Assembly: GCF_001659705.1 (NCBI RefSeq)
Contig: NZ_CP015971.1
Location: forward strand, 2,235,029 to 2,299,028
DNA from: Arachidicoccus sp. BS20
GTDB taxonomy: Bacteria > Bacteroidota > Bacteroidia > Chitinophagales > Chitinophagaceae
Direction: 5' to 3'
DNA length: 64,000 bases
Positions 26,836-34,763 of this stretch are shown here, piece after piece. Within the stretch, counting starts at the first letter, position 1, and the number at the start of each line of letters is the position of its first letter. The notes below the pieces were generated by a model. It ran no database searches and was not told where the DNA came from. It saw nothing but the letters and a program-made list of their open reading frames with translations. Position numbers and translations under genes: made by a program.

Positions 26836-29523
26836 ATGAAAAATTATTTTACAGCATTTTTCTTACTCATAAATATTACCCATCTTTTTGGGCAAAGAAT
26901 AAAGCAATCCATTAATACCGACTGGCAGTTTCACAAAGGCGATATTGAATTGAGCGGCACTTATAAAGATGCGGACTGGCAAACGGTTTCTATTCCGCAC
27001 AGTTGGAACACGGACGATGTTTCGGACGATGCGCCGGGCTACTACCAAGGTATTGGCGTGTATCGTAAAACGATTTATATACCCGATGCTTATCGTAATA
27101 AAGAAGTGTATCTGTACTTTGAAGGCGCAGCACAGGTGGCGGAAGTGTATGTCAATAAGCATTTTGTGGGTAAGCATATAGGAAGTTATACAGCGTTCTC
27201 TTTCCGCATCAACGACTTTATTAACTTCAACGGCAACGGCAATAAAAATGAAATTGAAGTGAAATTGGACAACAGCCACAATGAAAACATTCCGCCGTTA
27301 TCGGCAGACTTTACTTTTTACGGCGGCATCTATCGGGATGTATATCTTGCTGCTTTCAACAAAGTACATTTTGATGCTGACAATGATGCATCTGATGGCG
27401 TGTTTATTTCAACACCAAAAGTGGACAGTCAAAAAGCCGATGTGTTAATCAAAGGGGAAATTACCAATAAAGAAACAAAACAAAGCAGGGTAAAGATTAT
27501 CACTTCTGTTTTTAACGAGGAAGGAAAATTAATTGCTCAGGCAAATAATACAGTTGGGTTGAATGCGGACGAAAACACAGCCTTTGAGCAACACATTAGT
27601 AATATAGAAAATCCGCAACTCTGGAGTCCCGAACATCCTTATTTGTACCGGGCAATTTCCTGTATTATCAATACGAAAAGCGGCGATACGCTGGACGTCG
27701 TCAGCAATCCGATTGGCTTCCGGTGGTTTAGATTTACAGCAGACAAGGGTTTCTTCCTGAACGGAAAACATTATAAGCTTTGGGGTGCAAGCCGGCATCA
27801 GGATTATCCGGGCAAAGCAAATGCGTTGCCCGATGCCATGCACGTCAATGATGTGCAGTTGCTGAAAAATATGGGTGCCAACCTGCTGCGAGTAGCGCAT
27901 TATCCGCAAGACCCTTCTTTAATGGAAGCCTGTGACAGACTGGGTATCATTACTTCGGTGGAAATACCTATCGTAAACAGGATTACGGAAAACGATACGT
28001 TCAGAAACAACTGTCTTAAAATGATGGAAGAAATGATAAGGCAAAACTATAATCATCCATCCGTTGTAATATGGGCATATATGAACGAAGTGCTGCTTGC
28101 ACCACGTTATTCGGGCGATACAGCCAGACAGAGGATATATATTCGCCATGTAAAAGAACTGGCGCAGTCCATCGATAGTTTCAGCCGAAAAGAAGACCCT
28201 TCACGCTATACCATGATTCCATTTCATGGAGATTTATCATTGTACATTCGTTCGGGACTAACTGAAGTGCCGCAAGTCATTGGCTGGAATCAGTATCCCG
28301 GCTGGTATGGAGCAGACATCAATGACTTTGAAAAAAATATGGAACGCCACCACAGAGAGCTTGGCAATAAGCCGATGATTGTTACGGAATATGGTGCAGA
28401 CGGCGACCCGCGCGTACACAGTACCCATCCTGTGAGGTTCGATAAGTCTATGGAATATGAAACTTATTTTCATAAAATATATCAGAAAGTAATTGCAGAC
28501 AGACCTTTCATCAGCGGTGCAATGGTATGGACACTGCACGATTTTAATGCGGAATCAAGAAAAGAAACCATGCCGCACGTCAATAACAAAGGATTGGTTA
28601 CAGGAACGCGCGAGCCTAAAGATGTCTATCTTTACTATCAGTCAAAACTATTAAGTACGCCGTTTATTGCTATCGGTTCGCGCAGTTGGAAGCTGAGAAG
28701 CGCGGTGGCAGATTCCGGACACGCTTTTGCCACTCAATCCGTAGAAATATATACCAATCAGAACTCCGAAGTGTCTCTTTTCCAAAACGGGCATTTATTG
28801 AAAAAAGAATTGCCCCGACAAGGCGTAGCTGTATTTCGGGTTCCCTTTCTCAATGGCATCAATCATTTGGAGACAAGCGTAGCCGTTGGCGATACGACGG
28901 TTGGAGATTTTGCAGATATCGACTTTAGGCTTATCCCGTTTCATCTGAAAGATTCAAATATTCCGTTTAGCGAAATAAATATCAGTCTCGGCGACCAGAG
29001 ATATTTTAATGATGACACTTTGCAACAGGTGTGGATTCCGGAAAAACCATATACGCCGGGAAGCTGGGGCTATATTGGCGGAGATGTATTTAAGATGAAA
29101 AACTCCGGCAGACAGCCTTATGGATCGGATAAAGATATACTGGGAACAAGTTACGATGCCATTTATGAAACGCAGCGCACAGACATACAACAGTTTAAAT
29201 TAGATGTGCCGGAAGGTAAATACGCCGTTACTTTTCATTTTGCAGAATTATTGTCCAATACGCGGCAAGATGCTAATATTTATAATTTGGATGCAAAGCA
29301 CAATACACATTCGGCGAAAACAGAACTAAGAAAATTTGACGTATTAGTTAACGGTAAAAAAATAATCGACGGCCTGGGCAACGATAATTATCTTATTCCC
29401 GGAAGAGCATATAGTACGAAAATATTCGTAGATGTGACAGGAAGCGACGGCATTCTGATTGATTTTAAACCGATAAAAGGCAAAACAATTTTAAACGGAT
29501 TACAGGTAAATAAAATTTATTAA
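26836..29523 (+). CDS. GH2 beta-glycosidase with C-terminal malectin-like carbohydrate-binding domain
   Basis: An 895-residue exported enzyme. The order is a signal peptide (ending ITHLFG), GH2 sugar-binding jelly roll (INTDWQFHKGD, SIPHSWNTDD), immunoglobulin-like domain, and TIM barrel with acid/base Glu418 (WAYMNEV) and nucleophile Glu518 (VTEYGADG). A DUF4982-like sandwich (SVEIYTNQNSEVSLFQNG) follows, then a malectin-type domain from about residue 770 (FKLDVPEGKYAVTFHFAELL). It should release terminal beta-galactose, glucuronate or similar residues; the linkage is not readable. A GH2 plus malectin arrangement suggests attachment to the target polymer. The next gene starts 2 bp after the stop. 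Confidence 0.92.
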   Translation: MKNYFTAFFLLINITHLFGQRIKQSINTDWQFHKGDIELSGTYKDADWQTVSIPHSWNTDDVSDDAPGYYQGIGVYRKTIYIPDAYRNKEVYLYFEGAAQVAEVYVNKHFVGKHIGSYTAFSFRINDFINFNGNGNKNEIEVKLDNSHNENIPPLSADFTFYGGIYRDVYLAAFNKVHFDADNDASDGVFISTPKVDSQKADVLIKGEITNKETKQSRVKIITSVFNEEGKLIAQANNTVGLNADENTAFEQHISNIENPQLWSPEHPYLYRAISCIINTKSGDTLDVVSNPIGFRWFRFTADKGFFLNGKHYKLWGASRHQDYPGKANALPDAMHVNDVQLLKNMGANLLRVAHYPQDPSLMEACDRLGIITSVEIPIVNRITENDTFRNNCLKMMEEMIRQNYNHPSVVIWAYMNEVLLAPRYSGDTARQRIYIRHVKELAQSIDSFSRKEDPSRYTMIPFHGDLSLYIRSGLTEVPQVIGWNQYPGWYGADINDFEKNMERHHRELGNKPMIVTEYGADGDPRVHSTHPVRFDKSMEYETYFHKIYQKVIADRPFISGAMVWTLHDFNAESRKETMPHVNNKGLVTGTREPKDVYLYYQSKLLSTPFIAIGSRSWKLRSAVADSGHAFATQSVEIYTNQNSEVSLFQNGHLLKKELPRQGVAVFRVPFLNGINHLETSVAVGDTTVGDFADIDFRLIPFHLKDSNIPFSEINISLGDQRYFNDDTLQQVWIPEKPYTPGSWGYIGGDVFKMKNSGRQPYGSDKDILGTSYDAIYETQRTDIQQFKLDVPEGKYAVTFHFAELLSNTRQDANIYNLDAKHNTHSAKTELRKFDVLVNGKKIIDGLGNDNYLIPGRAYSTKIFVDVTGSDGILIDFKPIKGKTILNGLQVNKIY

Positions 29524-29525
29524 AT

Positions 29526-30341
29526 ATGCAAACTCCATTCAGATTCGTAGTGCTGCTGATTTTTGTCGTTTATTTTCCCAACGCGAAGGCAGCAACACCC
29601 GCCAACAATTATTTGCATGAAAAATTATTTGTGAAGAATGATACAGCTAAAGAGGATACCAATTTACATCTTTTCCTACTCATCGGTCAGTCCAATATGT
29701 CGGGCAGGGCGCCGCTTCCTTCGGATGAAAAAACAAACCCGGATATTCTGATGCTGAATAAAAATAATCAATGGGTAGTTGCTAAAGACCCTTTGCATTT
29801 TGATAAGCCCGACATTGTTGGTGTTGGTCCCGGGCTTAGCTTTGCACAAGTGCTATTAAAGCATTTACCCAAAGGCGCACGGATAGGATTGATTCCCTGC
29901 GCATGGGGCGGTTCGCCTATCAGTGTATGGCAGCCCGATAGTATTTATCTGCACCACAAGCCATACAATGAAGCAATTGAAAGAACAAAGATTGCCATGA
30001 AAAGTGGTGTGCTAAATGGTATTCTGTGGCACCAGGGAGAATCTGACAACAGCCCTGCAAAAGCGGCAAATTATCTTGCTGAAATAACAACGCTTGTTAC
30101 CCGTTTAAGAAATGAATTTCAACTGCCCCGATTGCCTTTTGTCGCCGGAGAAATAGGTTATTTCCAACAGCATAATTATATCAATAAGGTAATTGACAGT
30201 ATTCCCTCAACTATAGCATATTCAAAAGTCGTTTCTGCAAAAGGATTGAAAGATAAGGGCGACAAAATCCACTTTGATGCATCCTCGGCAAGGGAGCTTG
30301 GCAAACGCTATGCAAATGCAATGAAGAAACTACTATATTAA
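29526..30341 (+). CDS. Small SGNH/SASA-type acetyl esterase
   Basis: A 271-residue secreted esterase with signal peptide MQTPFRFVVLLIFVVYFPNAKA. Nucleophile Ser56 is in LIGQSNMSGRAP, the glycine/oxyanion block is IPCAWGGSPISVW, WHQGESDN gives the conserved Gln/Glu block, and the catalytic Asp-x-x-His-type segment is GDKIHFDASSARELG. It resembles the CE6 and DUF303 group that deacetylates xylan-like glycans. It is the second esterase of PUL 2 and the last gene, 2 bp after the GH2 gene. Confidence 0.88.
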   Translation: MQTPFRFVVLLIFVVYFPNAKAATPANNYLHEKLFVKNDTAKEDTNLHLFLLIGQSNMSGRAPLPSDEKTNPDILMLNKNNQWVVAKDPLHFDKPDIVGVGPGLSFAQVLLKHLPKGARIGLIPCAWGGSPISVWQPDSIYLHHKPYNEAIERTKIAMKSGVLNGILWHQGESDNSPAKAANYLAEITTLVTRLRNEFQLPRLPFVAGEIGYFQQHNYINKVIDSIPSTIAYSKVVSAKGLKDKGDKIHFDASSARELGKRYANAMKKLLY

Positions 30342-30410
30342 AAATAGCCTTTTAGTACATTTTCAGACCTAATGTTAGATACGTGTGCAGCAAGTTTGCA
30401 ACAATTGTAA

Positions 30411-30438
30411 TTTGCTTTCACTTGGTTTGCTAGCTTTG
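30411..30438 (+). promoter_or_regulatory. Candidate Bacteroidota -33/-7 promoter for the HipA-like gene
   Basis: TAGCTTTG (30431-30438) matches the phylum -7 consensus TAnnTTTG, and a TTTG lies 16 bp upstream (30411-30414). It is in the 231-bp gap between PUL 2 and the HipA-like gene and would leave a leader of about 130 nt. Spacing is slightly short. Confidence 0.3.
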
Positions 30439-30572
30439 GTCAAAAAATTACAACCGCTTTTTCGGATGATGCTAAACATATTCCCTCTCTTTTTAGTACG
30501 AATCTCTATTATGCAAGAAAACAACAGAAGCTAACTTCGGTAATTTATCCGTTTCCGCTAATTTTACAAATT

Positions 30573-31358
30573 ATGGAACATAAAATTCCCGAATTAAGAC
30601 GAGTCAATCTTGTAAGATATCTACAGCCTTTTCGCGAAGGCGGTTCATTACCGGCATTGGCAGAAGCAGATGACAGCTTCAAATATGTTATCAAATTCAG
30701 AGGCGCGGGACAAGGCTCGAAAGCATTGATTGCCGATTTTATCGGCGGCATCATGGCTAAATATTTAGGATTGAATGTTCCTGAACTGGTCGCTGCAAAC
30801 TTAGACGAATCTTTCGGTCGTACCGAGCCGGACGAAGAAATACAGGATTTATTAAAAGCCAGCACAGGATTAAATCTGGGCGTACATTTTTTGGAAGGCG
30901 CTGTTACTTTTGATCCTGCGGTTGAAGATATTGACAGTCTTACCGCTTCAAAAATTGTGTGGCTCGATGCTTACCTGACCAATGTGGACCGCACCGCAAA
31001 AAATACCAATCTGTTGTATTGGCGTCATGCGCTTTGGCTGATAGACCATGGCGCAAGTTTGTATTTTCATCATCAATGGCAGAATTGGGAAAAGATGGCA
31101 TTAAGTCCGTTTACAAATATCAAAGACCATGTGCTATTGCCTTATGCAAAAGATTTGGAAAAAGTAAATGAAGAATTCCCTTCATTGCTGACCGACGATA
31201 TTTTGAAAGCAATTATCAATATGGTTCCCGAAGAATGGCTGTCAGAATCTGTCAACGACAATGAAAACATTCAGCAGCTCAGAGATGTTTACTTTTCGTT
31301 TTTAAAAAGCCGGCGAGACAATGCATCTATATTTTATAACCAAACTATCAACGTTTAA
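30573..31358 (+). CDS. HipA-like kinase-fold protein
   Basis: A 261-residue cytoplasmic protein resembling the catalytic part of HipA-type kinases. It has an N-terminal lobe (FKYVIKFRGAGQGSKALIAD) and candidate catalytic and metal segments in ASKIVWLDAYLTNVDRTAKN and LLYWRHALWLIDHGASLYF. These correspond to the D-x-x-x-N-x-D-R and I-D-H patterns of the family. It is much shorter than E. coli HipA (440 residues) and lacks the HipA N1 domain and a HipB partner. Instead its gene is followed 1 bp later by a DUF3037 gene, a pairing found repeatedly in bacteria. Whether it acts as a toxin, a regulator or something else is unknown. Confidence 0.75.
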   Translation: MEHKIPELRRVNLVRYLQPFREGGSLPALAEADDSFKYVIKFRGAGQGSKALIADFIGGIMAKYLGLNVPELVAANLDESFGRTEPDEEIQDLLKASTGLNLGVHFLEGAVTFDPAVEDIDSLTASKIVWLDAYLTNVDRTAKNTNLLYWRHALWLIDHGASLYFHHQWQNWEKMALSPFTNIKDHVLLPYAKDLEKVNEEFPSLLTDDILKAIINMVPEEWLSESVNDNENIQQLRDVYFSFLKSRRDNASIFYNQTINV

Positions 31359-31359
31359 T

Positions 31360-31740
31360 ATGGAATCATTTGAATATGCGGTTATAAGAATTGTGCCTTC
31401 TGTAGAGCGTGAAGAATTCATCAACGCGGGTGTAGTATTATTTTGCAAAAGCAAACGATATCTTGGCATTGAAGTTTTTTTGAATAAAGAATTGCTGCAA
31501 AGCTTATGCTCTAAAGCCGATATAATTTTAATCAAAAATTATTTAAATGGTTTTGTAAGCGTCGCCAACGGAAGTAATAAAAAAAGTCCCATAGCTTCGC
31601 TGGACATCGCTTCCAGGTTTCGCTGGCTTACAGCAGTAAGGAGCACCATTTTACAAACTTCGAGAGTACATACAGGCTTGACCGACAATCCCGAAGTTGC
31701 GCTGCAAAAGATATTCAGAGAACAGGTGGAGAGAGGATGA
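31360..31740 (+). CDS. DUF3037 family protein
   Basis: A 126-residue cytoplasmic protein beginning MESFEYAVIRIVPSVEREEF, with the DUF3037 hallmarks: EFINAGVVLFC, then KRYLGIEVFL, and a C-terminal SRFRWLTAVRSTILQTSRVH segment. ATG 31360 is chosen because it is 1 bp after the previous stop (TAATATG), whereas the in-frame ATG 31321 would overlap that gene and precede the conserved start. Function is unknown; the tight coupling to the HipA-like gene suggests a partner or antidote-like role (inference). Confidence 0.85.
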   Translation: MESFEYAVIRIVPSVEREEFINAGVVLFCKSKRYLGIEVFLNKELLQSLCSKADIILIKNYLNGFVSVANGSNKKSPIASLDIASRFRWLTAVRSTILQTSRVHTGLTDNPEVALQKIFREQVERG

Positions 31741-31926
31741 TATTGAGAATACGAACATTGGATTGACAATACTAATCCTACATCTTTTCTAATGGTACGC
31801 TCCGTCCATCACGTTTTTTTCCATAGTCCTATCATGGAATCTGAAAGATAATTACAAATGTCAATAATCGTGTTTAATTATTTCATTACTCAGTCTATTG
31901 CCCGTTAAAATTGAACCTTTAAATAG

Positions 31927-31957
31927 AAATACCGGAGAAATTATTCCCCCGGTATTT
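31927..31957 (-). terminator. Hairpin overlapping the end of the RtcB gene
   Basis: AAATACCGG (31927-31935) and CCGGTATTT (31949-31957) form a perfect 9-bp stem around a 13-nt loop that contains the RtcB stop codon region. On the minus strand it is followed by a weak T/A tract (CTATTTAAA). It is a plausible transcript end for the AAA-RtcB unit. Confidence 0.45.
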
Positions 31958-33386
31958 CATCATTTTTCTTTTTCCATATTTTATGCTTCGCACCGTCCAT
32001 TTTCACAATCTTCGGTGTGAATTTTCCCACAACATCGACTAACGCCTTCTGTGATTGCATTACGGTATGAATGTCTTTGTAAGCGAAAGGAGATTCGTCC
32101 AAGCCGCCGCCCAAAAGTTTTACGCCAAATTTTTGTAGTTCGTCTTTGAACTGTTTGTCCGTAACAGATTCAATGGCACGTGAACGGCTCATCTTTCTGC
32201 CTGCACCATGCGAAGCGGAATTAATGGAAGCTGTTTCTCCTCTGCCTTTCACGATAAATCCGTCGGCTGTCATAGAGCCGGGAATAATGCCCAAAACATT
32301 TTTGCCCGCCGGCGTAGCGCCTTTTCTGTGCACAACCATTTCTTTCCCGTCGAGCATTTCTTTCCATGCAAAGTTGTGATGGTTTTCCACCATTTTGACG
32401 GGCTTGCGTCCTAGTTGCTTTGCAATTTTATCATGAATCACATGATGACAAGCGGAAGCATAATCGCCTGCAAGGTTCATTGACAGCCAATATTCCATGC
32501 CCGCTTCTTCGTCCAGCGAAAGCCACGCAAGATTCTTGGCTTCCTGCGGTAACCGCCTTTTACTGATAGCGAGTTTTGTATAATAATTGGCAATATTAGC
32601 ACCCAGTGCACGGCTTCCGGAATGTGTAAGAAAACCTACATACAATCCCGTTTCCACATTCAACGTTTCATCCTTTTCTACAATTTCAATAATGCCGAAC
32701 TCCGCAAAATGATTCCCTGAACCTGAAGAGCCTAATTGCTTCCACGCCCTGCCGTGTAAGGTTTTCAACAATGGCAATTGATAAAACAATTCATTGTCCA
32801 TTATTGCATGATCTTCTGCCTGCCTAAACTGAGCGCTGCTGCCAAATAAAGTTGCCGCACCCAATTCACGTACAAAAAATGCTTCTTTACTTTTCAATTC
32901 CTGCGGATGAATATCAAAGATGCTTAAACACATCCTGCAGCCAATGTCCACACCAACGCCATAAGGAATTACCGCATTGTCTGTTGCCAGCACGCCGCCG
33001 ATTGGCAAGCCGTAACCGCTGTGTGCATCGGGCATCAAAGCTCCTGCAACACTTACGGGAAGTTTTGCCGCCTGGTACATTTGGTGCATGGCTTTTTCAT
33101 CGATATGCTCCTGTCCGAATACGGAGAACTGAATACCGTATTGATTCAATGATATTTCTTCGCCTTCCGCTTTTTCTTTCGGGATTAATTGTTCCGCGAT
33201 GATGCCTAATATTTTATCGTCTTTGTATTCATTCGGCGTTGCTAAAATATTTTTCAGCAATACCATTGCATCTCCTTTATCTATAAACTTGTAATGCTTT
33301 TGCATCACATTCATGGCAATACTGATGACGGGATTTTCGGGATAACCGATTGCCCGCAATTCTTTTCCTGTTATTTTTAATTTCAT
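31941..33386 (-). CDS. rtcB: RtcB-family RNA ligase
   Basis: A 481-residue RtcB homologue, which in characterised members joins RNA 2',3'-cyclic phosphate or 3'-phosphate ends to 5'-OH ends through a GMP-histidine intermediate with Mn2+. Visible motifs are MPDAHSGYGLPIGGV, the metal Asp/Cys in GVGVDIGCRMC, SGSGNHFAEFG, LTHSGSRALG, NHHNFAW, and the guanylylated-histidine block HRKGATPAG. All expected ligands are present, so an active ligase is likely. The gene starts 10 bp after an AAA ATPase gene. No archease or RtcA gene is nearby, and the AAA protein may take a helper role (inference). Confidence 0.93.
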   Translation of the reverse strand: MKLKITGKELRAIGYPENPVISIAMNVMQKHYKFIDKGDAMVLLKNILATPNEYKDDKILGIIAEQLIPKEKAEGEEISLNQYGIQFSVFGQEHIDEKAMHQMYQAAKLPVSVAGALMPDAHSGYGLPIGGVLATDNAVIPYGVGVDIGCRMCLSIFDIHPQELKSKEAFFVRELGAATLFGSSAQFRQAEDHAIMDNELFYQLPLLKTLHGRAWKQLGSSGSGNHFAEFGIIEIVEKDETLNVETGLYVGFLTHSGSRALGANIANYYTKLAISKRRLPQEAKNLAWLSLDEEAGMEYWLSMNLAGDYASACHHVIHDKIAKQLGRKPVKMVENHHNFAWKEMLDGKEMVVHRKGATPAGKNVLGIIPGSMTADGFIVKGRGETASINSASHGAGRKMSRSRAIESVTDKQFKDELQKFGVKLLGGGLDESPFAYKDIHTVMQSQKALVDVVGKFTPKIVKMDGAKHKIWKKKNDEIPGE

Positions 33387-33396
33387 TTCTAATTTT

Positions 33397-34473
33397 TTAG
33401 TTTACCAATGCTTCATTTCTTCTGAAACCGATTACTTCCGGTCTTTGTACAGGCTCATTCTTCTCATGCGGATTTGCAACTTCCGCTATGCTCATCGGTT
33501 CTGTAATGACGGTCTCAAAACCGAAATGATTGCTCAGGCGTTGCGCTTTGGCAATACTCAATTTGCCGAACTCATATCGTGCTATCAATCTGCCTTTACG
33601 TAGCAATGCACTGTCTATCATGGTAAGTGCGCTGTTAAAGGTGCAAATCAGCTGCACATTCAAAAAGTCAGCCAACAATCCGTCAGAAATATTCAACAGG
33701 TTCGACACTGATGAGCTACTATTGAATTTTCTGTCCATGATGATGTTTTCTGCATCTTCAATTACCAATATTGTATTCGGATTATCCGCCAACAGTTCAA
33801 TGAAATCGGGATTCATCAAATTGCCTGCAACGGACGGCGACAAAAACAAAACACGTTTTTTAATCTTTCCTACGAGATAACGCAGATACGTTGTTTTGCC
33901 TGTTCCCGGCAAGCCGTGCAACAGCACAATGCCTTTATCGTTTTTCTTTTTCAGACGTTGCTGAATAATTGCATCCGTTTCTTTAAAATCATCTTCGTAA
34001 AACAAATCCAAATCAAGTTTGGTACGTTTTATTTCCATCGGTTTTAAATCGAGCCCGCTATTGTACCTAACAATAAGATTAATTTCCAAAGGTTCTTTAC
34101 GCTCCTGCTTTTTGAATTTTACTACGAGAGAAAAAATTTTATCAAATGTTTCGCCGTGCAAACTATCGTGCAATATGTAAAGATATTTTTCTGAAATATC
34201 CAACACGATATTGTCGGTAAAGACTACCAAAGTTTTATCGAACTCGAAACGCTTTTTCTTCCTTTTATACCAGCGTCGCTGGTAAATATTTTTTATTTCG
34301 GAAGGGAAATTTTCTTTAAGCGCATTTAACACCTTTTCGCCGTTTACTGAATTCATGAAGTTGATGTTTGGCAGCGTGTTGAAGGTGTGTAAATAAAATG
34401 CCTTCCCGTCTATAAAATAATCACTGAACACGTTATTGGCGTTCAGTATTTTTTGTGTATATAAATTGTCCAT
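33397..34473 (-). CDS. AAA-family ATPase linked to RtcB
   Basis: A 358-residue protein. The N-terminal 150 residues are not recognised. A classical AAA module follows: Walker A GLPGTGKTTYLRYLVGK, Walker B TILVIEDAENII, sensor-1/arginine-finger region CTFNSALTMIDSALLRKGRLI, and a small helical C-terminal lid. The layout is closest to BCS1/FtsH-like remodelling ATPases, not to the sigma-54 activator RtcR that controls rtcBA in E. coli; no CARF or HTH domain is seen. The 10-bp spacing to rtcB implies a shared transcript, and the protein may remodel RtcB or its RNA substrates (inference). Confidence 0.82.
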   Translation of the reverse strand: MDNLYTQKILNANNVFSDYFIDGKAFYLHTFNTLPNINFMNSVNGEKVLNALKENFPSEIKNIYQRRWYKRKKKRFEFDKTLVVFTDNIVLDISEKYLYILHDSLHGETFDKIFSLVVKFKKQERKEPLEINLIVRYNSGLDLKPMEIKRTKLDLDLFYEDDFKETDAIIQQRLKKKNDKGIVLLHGLPGTGKTTYLRYLVGKIKKRVLFLSPSVAGNLMNPDFIELLADNPNTILVIEDAENIIMDRKFNSSSSVSNLLNISDGLLADFLNVQLICTFNSALTMIDSALLRKGRLIARYEFGKLSIAKAQRLSNHFGFETVITEPMSIAEVANPHEKNEPVQRPEVIGFRRNEALVN

Positions 34474-34500
34474 TGTTTAAATGCTTTGAATAATATCAAT

Positions 34501-34533
34501 AAAAAACCCGGTCGCAGTATTTACGACCGGGTT
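34501..34533 (-). terminator. Intrinsic terminator between GH92 and the AAA-RtcB unit
   Basis: On the minus strand AACCCGGTCG-(9-nt loop)-CGACCGGGTT is a perfect 10-bp stem followed at once by a T run. It is the clearest terminator in the window. It ends transcripts coming from the GH92 gene or from the short frame at 34557-34661 just before the AAA gene, which therefore needs its own promoter or depends on read-through. Confidence 0.8.
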
Positions 34534-34556
34534 GGTTTACAAAGATTCTTATGAAT

Positions 34557-34661
34557 CTATATAAGTATATCTTTCGGTCGGAAATACAGATACAGCTTGC
34601 CCAACGGAGAAAAACCTTCTCCGCGAACTTGCGCAATTTGTATGTAATTCTGACTTAGCAT
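34557..34661 (-). CDS. Possible 34-residue small protein or structured leader upstream of AAA-RtcB
   Basis: A short frame starting ATG 34661 (MLSQNYIQIAQVRGEGFSPL...) and ending TAG 34557, just before a strong terminator. The RNA also folds locally: GGAGAA/TTCTCC with a 5-nt loop inside the frame, and AGATTC/GAATCT after it. It could be a small protein gene, a leader peptide or a small RNA. I recognise no family. It lies in the 290-bp gap between the GH92 and AAA genes, which otherwise holds only the terminator. Confidence 0.3.
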   Translation of the reverse strand: MLSQNYIQIAQVRGEGFSPLGKLYLYFRPKDILI

Positions 34662-34763
34662 TTTTATGAATTTAAAATGTACTGACAAAAGGTTAATACC
34701 AAAAATTTAAAAAGGTAACCTGTAAAAAAATTTTTCTTTTAAATTATAAGTTCAGGCTATTTG

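Noticed and set aside
34557-34661. tRNA, tmRNA or Y-RNA gene next to rtcB
   Set aside because: There is no acceptor stem, T-loop GTTCRA or CCA context, and only local hairpins; kept only as a possible small frame or leader.
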